NCBI GenBank assembly: GCA_964036665.1
Contig: OZ038527.1
Location: 24,575,901 to 24,639,900, forward strand
From: Gordius sp. MW1
Taxonomy: Eukaryota > Nematomorpha > Gordioida > Gordea > Gordiidae
DNA: 64,000 nt
Reading direction: 5' to 3'
A program made the translations under genes and the position numbers. This document shows positions 15,601-27,000 of this stretch, one piece after another; within the stretch, counting starts at the first letter, position 1; every line of letters begins with the position of its first letter. A model generated the notes under the pieces. The model was not told where the DNA came from. It saw nothing but the letters and a program-made list of their open reading frames with translations, and searched no databases.

Positions 15601-16090
15601 AGAAAAATAATAAAAAGTTTGATAAATTAGCACAAAATTTCACTTCGCTTTTTTTCACTTCGCGCGTCATCACGAACGCGGCCTATGGTTGTTTTTAGGT
15701 TAAATTAAGGTTACGCCTGGATTGGCAAAAACAACGATTAAATGCGAGCGAGAACTTTTTGCATGTAAATTATGTAGCATTAATTAAGGATTAAAATCAA
15801 AGAATAAGTTTAGAAAGGCAATAATACACTCGTGTATTTTCAATTGTAAGAGCCAGGATTCATATTAAATTCCGTATTAAAGAAATAACTCCTACCCATT
15901 TCCATAGAAATCGGTAGAAATTATATTTTTATTTCTCCTTTCCACACTTGTAGGCATATACAGAGGTGGACACGATATTTTGGCTAGAATCAAAATCGTG
16001 GTAATTCCCGAGACGGGAGTCACCATGAATATGGTTGTCCGAAGCTCCGATCCAGCAGCCAGCGAAGTTTTAGTTACGGCAATGGGATAA
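662..16090 (+). CDS. COPG1: Coatomer subunit gamma (COPG), 24 exons
   Basis: Gamma-COP is the large adaptor-like subunit of the COPI coat that buds Golgi-to-ER vesicles; it acts in cytosol and on Golgi membranes. Coding exons: 662-701, 741-793, 837-917, 958-1029, 1072-1151, 1195-1219, 1394-1444, 1562-1654, 1869-1958, 2120-2236, 3245-3288, 4737-4962, 5544-5755, 6293-6444, 6884-7048, 8006-8323, 8661-8837, 9528-9596, 10093-10232, 11628-11826, 12925-13022, 13957-14095, 14876-14974, 15954-16090. They total 2877 nt, 958 aa plus TAA. Residues 1 to about 600 form the HEAT-repeat adaptin trunk ([45 protein letters not shown]); from about 689 the appendage follows ([31 protein letters not shown]), ending in the C-terminal gamma-COP domain ([15 protein letters not shown]). 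An in-frame TAA lies two codons before the ATG. The first five introns are 39-43 nt and the later ones reach 1448 nt. A linker in exon 16 makes it longer than the human protein of about 874 aa. Least certain joins: the exon 11 donor and exon 12 acceptor. Confidence 0.95.
2998..3178. mobile_element. Family B palindromic MITE (copy 1), COPG intron 10
   Basis: Inverted arms carry the family signature: TTTGGTCGACATTTGG on the left and its counterpart CCAATGGTCGACCAAACA on the right, with GGCCGGGG/CCCAGCCG near the ends. Ends are eroded, so borders are approximate. It lies 67 nt before COPG exon 11. Confidence 0.75.
3895..4260. repeat. Dispersed repeat with TTTATGGGCTCGC motif
   Basis: The stretch GCTACGAAATTTATGGGCTC, followed by a TTGGTTGTCCGTCC motif, recurs almost unchanged at about 15107-15165. 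It is followed here by TTGTCC/CTGTCC-rich sequence. It is a dispersed repeat with no coding content; the full boundaries are not visible to me. Confidence 0.5.
4283..4715. mobile_element. GC-rich foldback repeat (GCCCGG-type), COPG intron 11
   Basis: A GC-rich left block (GCCCGGCCCGCTGCCCGAAC) and a complementary right block (CGGGCGGGCAGATG, CGGGCCTGGCGGGCAG) flank about 150 nt of AT-rich DNA, forming an inverted repeat that is strikingly G+C-rich in an AT-rich intron. A related element occurs at 40698-41012. It ends about 20 nt before the acceptor of exon 12. No coding potential. Confidence 0.55.
5038..5110. mobile_element. Family A MITE, partial (left half)
   Basis: Begins GTGGGCGTAGCCAAGGGGCT and runs through a C-tract and CTCTAAATCCAAAAT, the typical order of one half of family A; the opposite terminus is missing. 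A second, nearly full copy follows at 5172. Confidence 0.6.
5172..5338. mobile_element. Family A MITE, COPG intron 12
   Basis: Both termini are present: ATGGGCGTAGCCAGAATTG at the left and CCCCTTACGCCCATG at the right, with internal G-tract, AATAATGGTTTAGGGAGG and GGGGGGCAGCCGCCC blocks. Non-coding hairpin-forming element. Confidence 0.8.
6464..6608. mobile_element. Family B MITE, COPG intron 14
   Basis: Starts AGTGTTGTAACGGCTCGG and ends with GTTTTTACAACAAT. Flanks TCTTTCCCCT (6454-6463) and ACTTTCACCT (6609-6618) match at 8 of 10 positions, consistent with an aged 10-bp target duplication. The left border is 19 nt downstream of the exon 14 splice donor (6445). Confidence 0.8.
8851..9031. 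mobile_element. Family B MITE, COPG intron 17
   Basis: Left arm GAAAACGGCTGAGTTTTG, then the TTTGGTCAACCTTTGG signature; right arm ends CCGAGCCATTTTTACAACACT less six central bases of the family consensus. It starts roughly 13-18 nt after the exon 17 donor at 8838. The left terminus is eroded and no clear target duplication remains. Confidence 0.75.
10348..10421. mobile_element. Solo end of CGGGTT-type hAT-like element
   Basis: GGGTCGGGTTCGGGTTAAAA and the terminus CAGTTCTCTA match the right end of the complete element at 50212-51198. Only one end is present, in COPG intron 19. Confidence 0.6.
10963..11425. mobile_element. Long family B element, COPG intron 19
   Basis: Left arm AATAGGCTGGGTTTTGTTTG and right arm ending CCCAGCCGTTTTTACAGC enclose about 460 nt, more than twice the usual size. 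Flanks CTTGCACGTA (10952-10961) and CTTGCGCGCA (11427-11436) agree at 8 of 10 bases, supporting a 10-bp target duplication. The interior has no recognisable transposase frame; it may be a longer founder or carry a later insertion. Confidence 0.7.
13127..13280. mobile_element. Family A MITE, right end truncated
   Basis: CATGGGCGTAGCCA followed by a long G-tract, CTGCCTCCCTCTAAATGC and TTTTGCCCCTCCCTAAATCC; the expected closing GGCTACGCCCATG is lost after CCCAATGC. In COPG intron 21. Confidence 0.7.
15107..15165. repeat. Dispersed repeat with TTTATGGGCTCGC motif, second copy
   Basis: AATTGCTATGCAATTTATGG followed by GCTCGCATTTGGTTGTCCGT repeats the motif at about 3895. Located in COPG intron 23 just before the palindrome at 15234. 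Confidence 0.5.
15234..15679. mobile_element. Large near-perfect palindrome (foldback MITE)
   Basis: Arms of about 200 nt are nearly perfect reverse complements: the left begins GCGTTCGTGATGACGCGCG and the right ends with its exact complement at 15679. Inner arm blocks such as GTTCATAGTGAAACCGCAG and TTTTCGCCCGCGGCAAAA also pair. The loop is only about 45 nt. It sits entirely in COPG intron 23. No coding potential and no target duplication that I can see. Confidence 0.85.
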
Positions 16091-18026
16091 AAATTTGTCG
16101 CGTTCTCAAAAATCATCCTTATTAAACTTTTTTTACTAACTTTATTGCGCTTTTTCCAAGCAGTTTACCTTTCAATGTAAATTCAAGAATTTTGTGTTAT
16201 GAGTGGGTTATAATTTTTGGGAAACTTAAACAAACATCTATTTGCTTTTCATCCCATTTTTTACCATCTTCCACCTCGCTCTTATACTAATTTATTGTTT
16301 TTGCACCATTTTATCATTGTGGTTCATCGCTACTTGATACACATTTAATATTTCACAATTCATTTCATACATGATGCATCTGTAGCGAACGTTCTCTTAT
16401 TAAAAACGTTTAAAGTATCTATTTTATTACCTAATATAATCCCTGCACAAATCGCGACAAAATGAGATTGCATCGTATTCGAAAGTAATGATCGATTCAT
16501 AAATGGTGTAGCTAACCTAAAAAGAGCGAAGGAGAGAGAAAGATGTGAAATTTTTGTAAAAAGCCAGGAACACTTTATATTTACACGCGAGGTTAGTAGA
16601 CGAATTTAGGCCCTACATAGGGTGGACATTTCGTTTGTGATTATAATGGTTTTTCTTAAGCAATCTGCGTAATATAAGTAGCGCGCGACCGTCGTGGGGA
16701 CAATTAGTGTTATAAAAACTGCTGGGTTTTGTTAGGTCGACCTTTAGTTTTAGTCGACTAAACTTAAACATATCAAAGGTTTGACGAATATGCCACTAAG
16801 AAAAACGGACCAAAAAGTCTTTAGTTTAGATTTAGTCGACTAAAACCAAATGTCGACCAAACAAACCCCAGCAGATTTTAAAACACTAGTGACCATACAT
16901 AGAGAATGGTTTGTGGTGTGGTATAATATTTTCGGGATAGGTGTTTTATTGTGCGAAGTTAAGGTATAAAATTAAATTTTTTAGGATAACTGTGGTTCCC
17001 AATATTTAAAGAGTAATGTAAAACACGGAATAATGTAATAAAAGTTACTACAAATGTAGAGGCAAGGCTTAACAATTTGAAAATGGGGTCAGCCTCGATA
17101 ATAGTATAATCGCGAATTAAATTAATTCTAAAAGGAAAAAACTCGCGATAAAAAAGAATAAAGTGATTGTAGTAAACTAAAATATTGTCGAAACCGAATT
17201 CAAAAAGGCTGGTGAGATATTATGAAATATTAGATCCATGCATTGCTTCTATGTATTCACTAGACTATTAGTTGTACCACATATTAAGACTTGTGAAACA
17301 GTATTTTCAACAAATTGACGTAAAACATTTTGACTGTATAACAAGTGTGACAGATTTTAGGCAAAACCGTATATGGAAAAGGTGGGTGCAATCAATTTAA
17401 AATACACGGGACGCGAATAGTTAAAAAAACGAGGAGCGTTATATACCATATTTCCTATTGGTGTCCCACACTTTTTTTTGGTAATAATAGGGAAGCGAAA
17501 GGTAGTATAAAACGTAATGTAAATGACACGAGGACGAGAATACAGACGCCACAAGAACGATGCACAATGACTTATGGCTAGATCTACAAAACTTTACTAA
17601 CTGGGCCAGCATAAGAATGGCAATCATAAGTACCCGGGGTTAAAAACATGCTAAAATATCTATAAATTTTTACAACGTTTGAAAGATCGACAATAGATTT
17701 TGGGCAATTCTTTACTTGCTAGACTTGTTCAACAATTTTAAATTTCCTAAAACAAAGTGTGTGTTGTTGATCTCATAATTCTCATTTGCGCTCGCATAAA
17801 CTAAGCAGTATTAAGTATTCGGCGATAATGCAAGTTTAGATGATATATGTAATTTTCACAAATAACAGTATAAAGATTGAGATTGTATGATGGCCGAAGG
17901 TGAGATTTAAGAGTATCTTCGATATTTAAAATTCCAATTTCACTGGGATTAAGAAGAGTGCAGATAAATTTTGTGCTTTCTTAAAACAACCAAAAAGAAT
18001 TTGAGGTAGGACATTTGGTGATAACA
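16091..18026. other. Convergent intergenic region COPG / SLC35F
   Basis: Sequence between the two stop codons of convergent genes. It must hold the 3' UTRs of both. AATAAA-like hexamers occur on the plus strand near 17037 and 17152. It contains one family B MITE (16706-16887). I see no further gene. Confidence 0.6.
16706..16887. mobile_element. Family B MITE, intergenic
   Basis: AGTGTTATAAAAACTGCTGG at the left and GCAGATTTTAAAACACT at the right, with internal TAGTCGACTAAA inverted motifs and a pair of AACATATC/AAAAACGGACC segments. Flanks GGGGACAATT and AGTGACCATA agree only loosely. Confidence 0.8.
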
Positions 18027-21000
18027 TTAAGCCGTAACTACAGGATGCTCTGGTACCGTTGAGGAGTGGTTCCCAGTTGCCATACCAATTTCTATTTGCG
18101 TTTCCGGTTCATCCGCCATTTTTTCGTAGGGGCCTCCCAGACTGGTCGTTGTCACGTGATCAGACCCCTCCCCAGGGACATTGGAGGGTGTAGGTGTGGT
18201 GGTCTTGGGGGGATATAAGCTATACACCACGACCCCGTTTATGATCAGGACAAATGCCAAAATGAATAGCCCGTTGAACTAAAAATAATAAAAAATATTA
18301 GTGACATTATTAGTAAGAAATAGTTATTTGCCTTGCAAAAAGGGTTGTTTTGGTTGAGAAACCATTATAAGTATAGTTTCATTAAAGTCGAGCCTAAAAT
18401 TATAAAACAAAATGAATCGAACATATAGATTCTTTTCTTGAAACAGTAATATTAGAAGCAAACGTGAATTTATTAAATATTCATCCATGAGCGTAGCCAG
18501 GGGGAAGCAGGGAGGGGCGCCTGCTCCCTCTAAACCCAGATATTAAAAAAAAATAATATATAAATGGCCTAAATTTTAAAAAATTACTTTTTTGCCCCTC
18601 CCTAAAGCACTATTGCCCCTCTCTGATTCAAATCCTGGTTACGCCCCGCTGGTTAACTTTGTAGATAGCATTTCTTTGAACAAGTTAAAAAGAATGATTT
18701 ATCACTTTTAAAATTGCATCATAATTTTCCACATATTTAATATTCTTTATTTATTGCACAAGTACATCATAAATATCCTATTACCACATGGGCGTAGCCA
18801 GAATTAAATTTAGAGGGGGTCAATATGATTTAGTGAGGGGAAAAATCCATAATAATAAAATTTTTGGATTTGAAGGGAGGCAGCCGCCCCTCTCTGCCAC
18901 CTCCTGGCTAACGCCCATGTATTAACATCTACTCTTTAGCGAATTGAAGACTAAGCCTAAGCAAGCCTTGGCCAACAAGTTTATAATAAAAGTTCAAAAT
19001 TCCCACACTTTGCAAATAGGTAATAGAGTTATATTGAATTAATTTAAAGCTTAATCAACTTATACATTCTTTCTTAATTTGGAACCTGCTTGGAACATAT
19101 AATTGTTGTGTGATAAGATCGATAAGATAGGACGGAGTTCACTTAAAACACCATTAGTTGAAAGGGAGGGCAGTTGCCCCTTTCGCCAACCCCTCCTCTA
19201 TTAACTTTTGCAATTAGAGTTATAGTTTACAACGGATTCTACAATCGAAAGTTCATTCTAGTGTTGTAAAAACGGCTGGGTTTTGTTTGGTCGAGCTTTG
19301 GTTTTAGTCGATCAAACAGACCACAAAAACTAATTTTTTTGTGGTCTGTTTTTCTTAGTCGACCTCTAAGACTGGTCGAATTTTGAAAAACAGACCAGAA
19401 TCGACCGTTAGCCTTAGTTGAGCCAAAGGTCGACCCAACAAAGCCCAGCCGTTTTTACAACACTAGCTCGTTCTCTAACTAACCTGATGCTTGAAGAGGA
19501 AAAGTCCGAAAATGAGCGCGTAAAAATCTGCCGACAGTATGGATAAATTCAGGGCTACCGCCGAAGTGGCTTTAATGACTACGGTCATGAAATAGTAGAG
19601 GCAAAACATGAGGAGTCCGAATAGAGCTACTAATGCCCAGGCGTCGCGGGAAAAATGGAAAAAGGATTGGACTTCTTCGCGCTCCAAGATCATGCTAAAG
19701 ATGGGAAAAACATAGGCCAAAAAAAATGCAATTAAAAATATATAGAAAAATTGAAAGAAATAAGCAAAAAAACTGGTCGTTTTGATTTGTTTTCTCTAAA
19801 ATCCTCTATTAAAATTCTCTCTGCCCTTATCTAATTATGGCTAAAATTTTAAAAAATTGTCCTTTTGCCCCCCCCCCTAAATTTTAATTGCCCCCCTCTA
19901 GTTCCAATCCTGGCTACGCCCCTATCTCTGTCAAATTAATGCCTCCTCACAATGCTGAGGACTGTTAAGTTTGGTGGGGAAACTTATGGTGGTTTAACAG
20001 TAAAAAAAAATTGCCAAAATCTAAATTAATCTACATATTATATTGTCGTCTAGGATAAATACCTTCTACTAGTGTTGTAAAAAAACCTGAGTTTTGTTTC
20101 GTCTAACTTAGCTTCAACCAGACTAACGATCGACTTGGTCTGTTTTTCAAACTTCGACTAAGCCTAGATGTCGATCAAGAAAAACAGACCAAAATTGTTT
20201 GGTTTGTTTATGTTTGGTCGACCAAAACAAAAGGTTGACCAAACACAACTCAAGTCTTTTTACAACCACTACTTTCTTCGACCCTTAAATTGGCTCATAT
20301 TAATAAATTATATATTGGAATAAAACAAAATTTAATATTAACTATGGGTAATTTTTTTAATTTTTTCCTGTAAAACAAACAAGGTAAAAAGGGATTTTTT
20401 AAAAACAATTGACAGCTTTTCTAGTCTCGCTGAGCTAATCTCAAAAAACAACCATGAAATCCATATAAAATGAGGAGTTCTCGTAAATCCATGAAACATG
20501 TTAATCAATTATTGAGGCTGACTAAAAAGCCACAAACTACTTTAAAATCACCAAAACAAAATACCTTCAAATCTATGGAAAACTCTAAATTTTTGTCAAA
20601 AACCTGTATAAATCATTATAATTTTCAACACGTTATATATTTAACGGGAGAGAAGAGGTAAAATTACAATTGTATGCCATTGATGATAGTTCCGAAAAAA
20701 CCGAGCATGGCTAGGAATTCAAAACGATCGAAAGTACGTACAAAATATTCTTGAGCCACATTAGAAACTCCATACAGGCAAGCGGCAACCAGGCATAGCA
20801 TGTCGCCCAAAAATTTATTACTATCTATAAACAAAAATACACACACATATACATACATTCATAAACTAGATAGACTGCTCATGCCAAAATTCCTCCATTT
20901 TGAAGAGTGCAACTTGTGTTTTTTAACTATGTAATTTTGCCCTATAACAGTCAATTTACCTTCCTCCCTAGTTTGTAAATTAAAACGAACGTCAATAAAT

Positions 21001-24000
21001 TAATATTATAAAAAATATTGATGGCGCTATATTATTAAACAAACTTTATTCGCAGTTTTTACATTTTTAATTTTTTTGTATTGTATCAATGATATTTATT
21101 TTAAAATGCTGTTTTTGATATCTACCCAATTCAATATTTTTTATTTACTTTTTTAAGATTATTTAATTTGCGAAAATTACTAATTTCTATATGATCACCA
21201 CTTTACCATGTTCACATCAAAATGGTGGAAAAAATGGTACACATTTTGTGCGTTGATGAGCTGAGCAGTCTATCTAGTCTATGCATACATTGGCGTAGGG
21301 AGGGGGTGGTTTTCGGGTTAGAACCCCTCCCAAGATTTTCAATTTATATATTTTTTATATTAAGTATATTTAATAAATATAAATATTTGTTGGAACTTTA
21401 CTTAATTAGTATTTTATTATTTTTACGCTATTATACTTTTAGGAAAAAAACATTTTTATCCAAAAAAATAGTTACAAAAAAAATTTCATCTTGAAAATTT
21501 TATAAACACCCCCCCCCCGTGAGGAAATCTAGTTACGCCTATGCATACATACATTTAGTAATATTAGATGTCGGGCGGTGCTTTGGCCTCGGGCCGGGCT
21601 TTGACCTCGGGCCGGGCTTTGGCCTTAGGCTGAGCTCGGGCCAGGGCCAAACATTGCCAAAATTTAGCCAGAATCGTAGTCTCACATTATTGATCAACAA
21701 GCTTTTAAAATGATAATTTGAGATTGACAAATGATGTAAGGCGGGCTCTAGTCGGGTTTAAAAATGAAAAGAGGTGGCCATGGGCGTAGCCAGCATTAAA
21801 ATTAGAGGGGGTCAATCATGATTTAGGGATGGGCAAAACAATCAGTCATAATTCCAATAAATTTTAACAAATTTTGTACGAGGGGGCAGCTGCCCCTCCC
21901 TGCCCCCCCTCTTGTCTACGCCCCTGGCTTTGGCCTTGGGCCGGGATCAAACAAATAAAATTCGAATAGCGGTCAGTATTTTTTATACCAAAATTGCGTC
22001 AGAATCGTAGTCTTTTATTGTAAGTCAACAAGCTTTTAAAATGATCAATTGCAATTGACAAATAAAGTTGGGCCGAGCTTTAGTTGGGCCCATAATTTAA
22101 AAAAAAATTTGGCCTCGGGCCGGAGTCAGATAAATTAATTTAAACATCGGTGATTATTTTTAGGGAAATATTTAGTCAAAATCGTATTCTTTTTATAAGT
22201 CTACAAGCTTTTAAAAGATCATATTTAAGATTGGCAAAAATTATCGGGGCGGGCTCTAGTCGGGTTTAAAAATAAAAAAGAGGCTAGCCAAGGGTCGGAG
22301 ACAAATTAATCAAACAACAATCATTATTTATTTGTAGGCAATCTTTATTTTTAGACAGTGGTCACATTTTTACATTATGTATGATAGAAATCTGCAATTC
22401 TGATAATAAACTTAATTAATTAATTTAAAAAAAATTTATGACCGCTATCCAAAACTTTTAATTTTTCTGAGCCCCGCCGAGACCCAACTTTTTCATTACT
22501 TTTAAGCCCGACTATTTAATTTTATCGTTTTATACGTGAATATTGGTATCAAGGCATTATTAGTATCTAGGCAAACAAAATAATCTTAAAGAGACAAAAA
22601 ATATTTTGAACTAAAAAATTACAGAAAGGAAGGGCTGGTATTTGAAAAGCTAAATAATGGACACTGTTAAGTTTGCTCTGGGCCGAACCCCGGTCTTTGG
22701 CCCGACCCGAGCCCGAGGCCCAAAAATTTATTTATTTTTGCCCGAGCTTTAGACTCTTGAGCCGCCCGTGGCTCTAGCTTTATCTAAAACATCCTCACTC
22801 CCTGACATAAAAATACATTAATTTAAAGTACATTTTGAACATAATTCTATAATTCTCAAAATCCTAAGAAGTGCCATCTATTCTAAGAGTCATTTTAATT
22901 ACATTTATTTTTAATTAAAATCGAACAATTCTAACTAAAGTACCGCGGTAAAAATAGCTAGTAAATTTCTTTTTCGTCTTTACAAAATGATGCATTTTTT
23001 AAAAATAATAAATGATCAGTACCTATATAAAGTAAATTTTTAGTAATTTTTACGCTGTTGAGAAAGTTCCGGGGTAGTGCCTGCTGATTGTCTTTGCTGA
23101 AGATCGGAATAGATGAGAAATCCAACGCCGGACAGGCAAATAAGAACACCGATTAAATGGGACAATCTGTAGCTGACGCGTAAAAAGAGAACGGACAGTA
23201 CCAAAACCACGGGTATTATCATGCAATCTAATAACTATATCAATGAAAAATATAAATAAAATTAGATTTTTCATAATATTAGTTACATAAAATAAACGAA
23301 AAGTTCCAAAAAAACCCGGTTTTTTATCATTTAATTTAGGATATTTATAATTAAAAAAAAATAAAATCAAAAATCTAAAAAAGATAACATTCGTATCCAG
23401 GGAATTTTGGTCAATGTTAGTTTAATGCGTTTACAGTTTATTTTGATATTATCCGGCATCCAAAAAATCTATTATTTGTATCTAAAAAATTTTAAGTTGG
23501 ATAAAAAATATAAAAATTAAAAATCCAAAAAACCTTTTTTGAATTGTTTAATTAACGAATATCCAGAATTTTAAAATATGTCAGTTCCCTAAAATAAACT
23601 TAAAGTTGCAAAAAACTGGTTTTTTATCATTTAATTTAGGATATTTATAAATTAAACAAAAATTAAAATTAAAAATCCAAAAAATTATTTGTATCCAAGA
23701 AATATATAAGTTATAAAAAAAATTTAAATAAGTTATATAAAAATTTAAATTCGAAATTTAAATAACTTATTTTTGAATCGCAAAAATTAACGAATATCCA
23801 GATTTTTTAAGTTCCCTGAAATAAATTTAAAGTTCCAAAAAACCGGTTTTTTATAATTTAATTTAGTATATTTATAATTGAAATTCCAAAAAATCTATTA
23901 TTTTTATCCAAGAAATATATAAGTTATATAAAAATTTTTATTTCAAAATCCAAAAAACTTATTTTTGAATCGTTTAACTAACATTTATGAATTTAAAATC

Positions 24001-27000
24001 AAAAATCGAATTTTGATATATAATTAAACGGAAAATTTAACCTAAATTTAGGGAAGGGAAAATGCCAGGGTTATTGAATATTCTCTTACACTTTCTATTA
24101 ATGGTTATAAAATTCATGAGCGTTATAAAATTATAATATTAATGAATTAAAATCCTCACTTTTGTCAATAATTATAAGCAAAATAAAATTAATTAATGGA
24201 AATAGTAAAATCTAATACAATCTCAATCCATGGCTCGATGCCAGCTCATTAATTTCATATATTTTAGCATATAACATACATAATCATTTGAAAATAAACT
24301 TCTATCGGAAAAAAAAAATTTAAAAATTAAATAGATAATTTCCCGTCTCAATCGATCTTACTAGAGTACTAAATAAATAAATAAAAGTTTAGTATTATAA
24401 ATATTTTGAGGACATCCCAATACTGCTCTTGAATTATATTTGCAAACAGTAATGCCCATTTTCTGTTTTATAAAAAAATATTCGCGATTATCATGGGAGA
24501 TAGCAAAAAAAAAAATTTTTTCCCCTGTTTTTAATAAAAAAATTTAAGACTTAGGGGCCAAAGGTTGTGAGAGGTTGTCGCGAGACAAAAAATTATAGAA
24601 TCGTGAAGTTCCAAGTATTTGAAAATTTTACTGCCTCGGCTTTAGAGAGAGGACTTTGTTAAGATTAGATGGGGGGGGGGCAATGTTTTAAATTTTGAAA
24701 GTTTTAACTGTTAAATTTTTTATGTCGCATCAAATTTTGAACTTATAACTAACTAACTAACTGATTGACCAAACTAATGGCAATTTAATTAAAGGTTCTA
24801 ATTTATAAACTTCATAAAAACCCTTTTAATGCGTAATTACATGGCGTAGCCAGGATTAGATTTAGAGGACAATAATGATTTAGGGAGGGGCAAAATGTTG
24901 ATTTTGCGACATTGTAGTTATAATTATATTAAACTTTGAAGAATTTTTGGATTTAGAGGTGTTTGGTCGACCTTTGCTTTTAGTCGACTAAACATAAACA
25001 GACCAAAATTTAAGGTCTACCAAACAAAACCCAGCCGTTTTTGTAACACTAAGAGGGGGGGGGGGGGGGGCAGCCACCCTTCCCTGACACCCCCTGGCTA
25101 CGCCCATGTGTAATTAAAATGTAGAAACTAGAAAAACTTTAAAGAAATAATATTAAAATTGTTCAAATTAAACTTTTATAAAATTTAAAAAATTTTACCT
25201 GTATGCTAGTGAGAGTGGTATATTGATAAGCTTTCACTATGAGATAATTCGCTTGTACATCAACTAGGGCTATAACCAAATATTTAAAACCGCGTTCTCG
25301 CAAAAGTGTCCAAAATTTCAATGGATTCTGTCGTCCGTTTTGTTGGTACTGTCGAACAACGTTAAATACTATCCCCAACAATAGATAATTCAAGAAGGAT
25401 TGCGCTGGCAAAAAAAAGTGAAAATCATCGTGTCATTTAGTGCAAAAACGGGCTAAAAACACAAAAAAAAATTAATAAATTATTACTAAAAATCCTTAAT
25501 AAATTTCCGAATTTTCTTGGAAAGTATTAGGGCAACGATTTAAAGCTTTATTTATTTTTATTTCTTACCCGCTTTTATTTGTTATATATTTCCTATTTTT
25601 ATACTTCGCCCTTATAATGTTTCTACATCAAATCGATCAAAACAAATATTAAAAAAAAATTAAATACTTACGGGTAGAATTTATCAAAAATTGGCAAAAT
25701 TTTAAAGTTTCTCCGCTTATAGTCCTCCATTTTCAACTAAAAATCACAATTTCTCATGGCTTAAAAAACATTTCCTACTAATTAATCTTATTTCCTTAAT
25801 AAATCCAATTTTAGATGAAATTTTAATAATTTCCCGTAAATTAAAGGAAGTGAATTTGAAATCATCAAAATATTAAAGTTTGGGGTTAGAATCCCGGAGT
25901 TTTTTTGACTCTTATGATTGTTCTTGTTACTATGATTGATAATAAGAATTTTTGGCCGTCCGCTGGCTGCTGACCAATGAAAAAAATGACCATTGGCCAA
26001 AATGTGAATCGAAATTATTTTTTTCGTTTTTTTTGACTATTATGATTGTTCCTGTTTCTACCATTGCTATTATGACTTTTTGGCCGTCCGCTGGCTGCTG
26101 ACCAATGTTATATAATAAACATAAATAAAAGTTGTTTACTTTTAATTGCTATGCAATTTAACTAGTTTTTGGGTTAGAATCCCGGAGTTTTTTTGACTCT
26201 TATGATTGTTCTTGTTACTATCATTGATAATAAGACTTTTTGGCCGTCCGTTGGCTGCTGACCAATGAAAAAAATGACCATTGCCCAAAATGTGAATCCG
26301 AGTTTATTTTTTCGTTTTTTTTTGACTATTGATTGTTCCTGTTACTACCATTGCTATTATGACTTTTTGGCCGTCCGCTGGCTCCTGACCGATGGAAAAA
26401 ATGACCATTGGCCAAAATGTGAATCGAAATTATTTTTTTCGTTTTTTTTTACTATTATGATTGTTCCTGTTCCTACCATTGCTATTATGACTTTTTGGCC
26501 GTCCGCTGGCTGCTGACCAATGGAATAAAAATGACCATTGGCCAAAATGTGATTCGAAAACTTTTTTTTCGTTTTTTTTGACTATTATGAATTTATATCC
26601 ACTTTTACCGTGTCCTGGCTGCTGACAAATGGAAAAAAATGACCATTGGCTAAAATGTGATTCGAAAATTTTTTTTCATTTTTTTTACTCTTATGAATTT
26701 ATATCCACTTTTACCGTGTGCTGGCTGCTGACCAATGGAAAAAAATGACCATTGGCCAAAGTAAGCATCAAAATTTTTTTTTCCGTTTTTTTGGCTATCA
26801 TTGACTTATAGAGTATCTGTTGGTACTGACCAATAGAGAAAAAGTGACCATTGACCAAATTTTTGATTTTTTTAATTAAAAATTGTTCAAATTCAACAAA
26901 AAATTTCTCCCAACAATTTTGCAAATTCTTAACATTGTGTTGTTTTATAATATAATGTTTGTTAGACCCATAATCACTACTAAAGGTCATAAAAACTAAT

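Noticed and set aside
25875-26870. Regular repeats considered as a CRISPR array
   Set aside because: Units are contiguous 127-bp tandem copies without unique spacers, in a eukaryotic intron.
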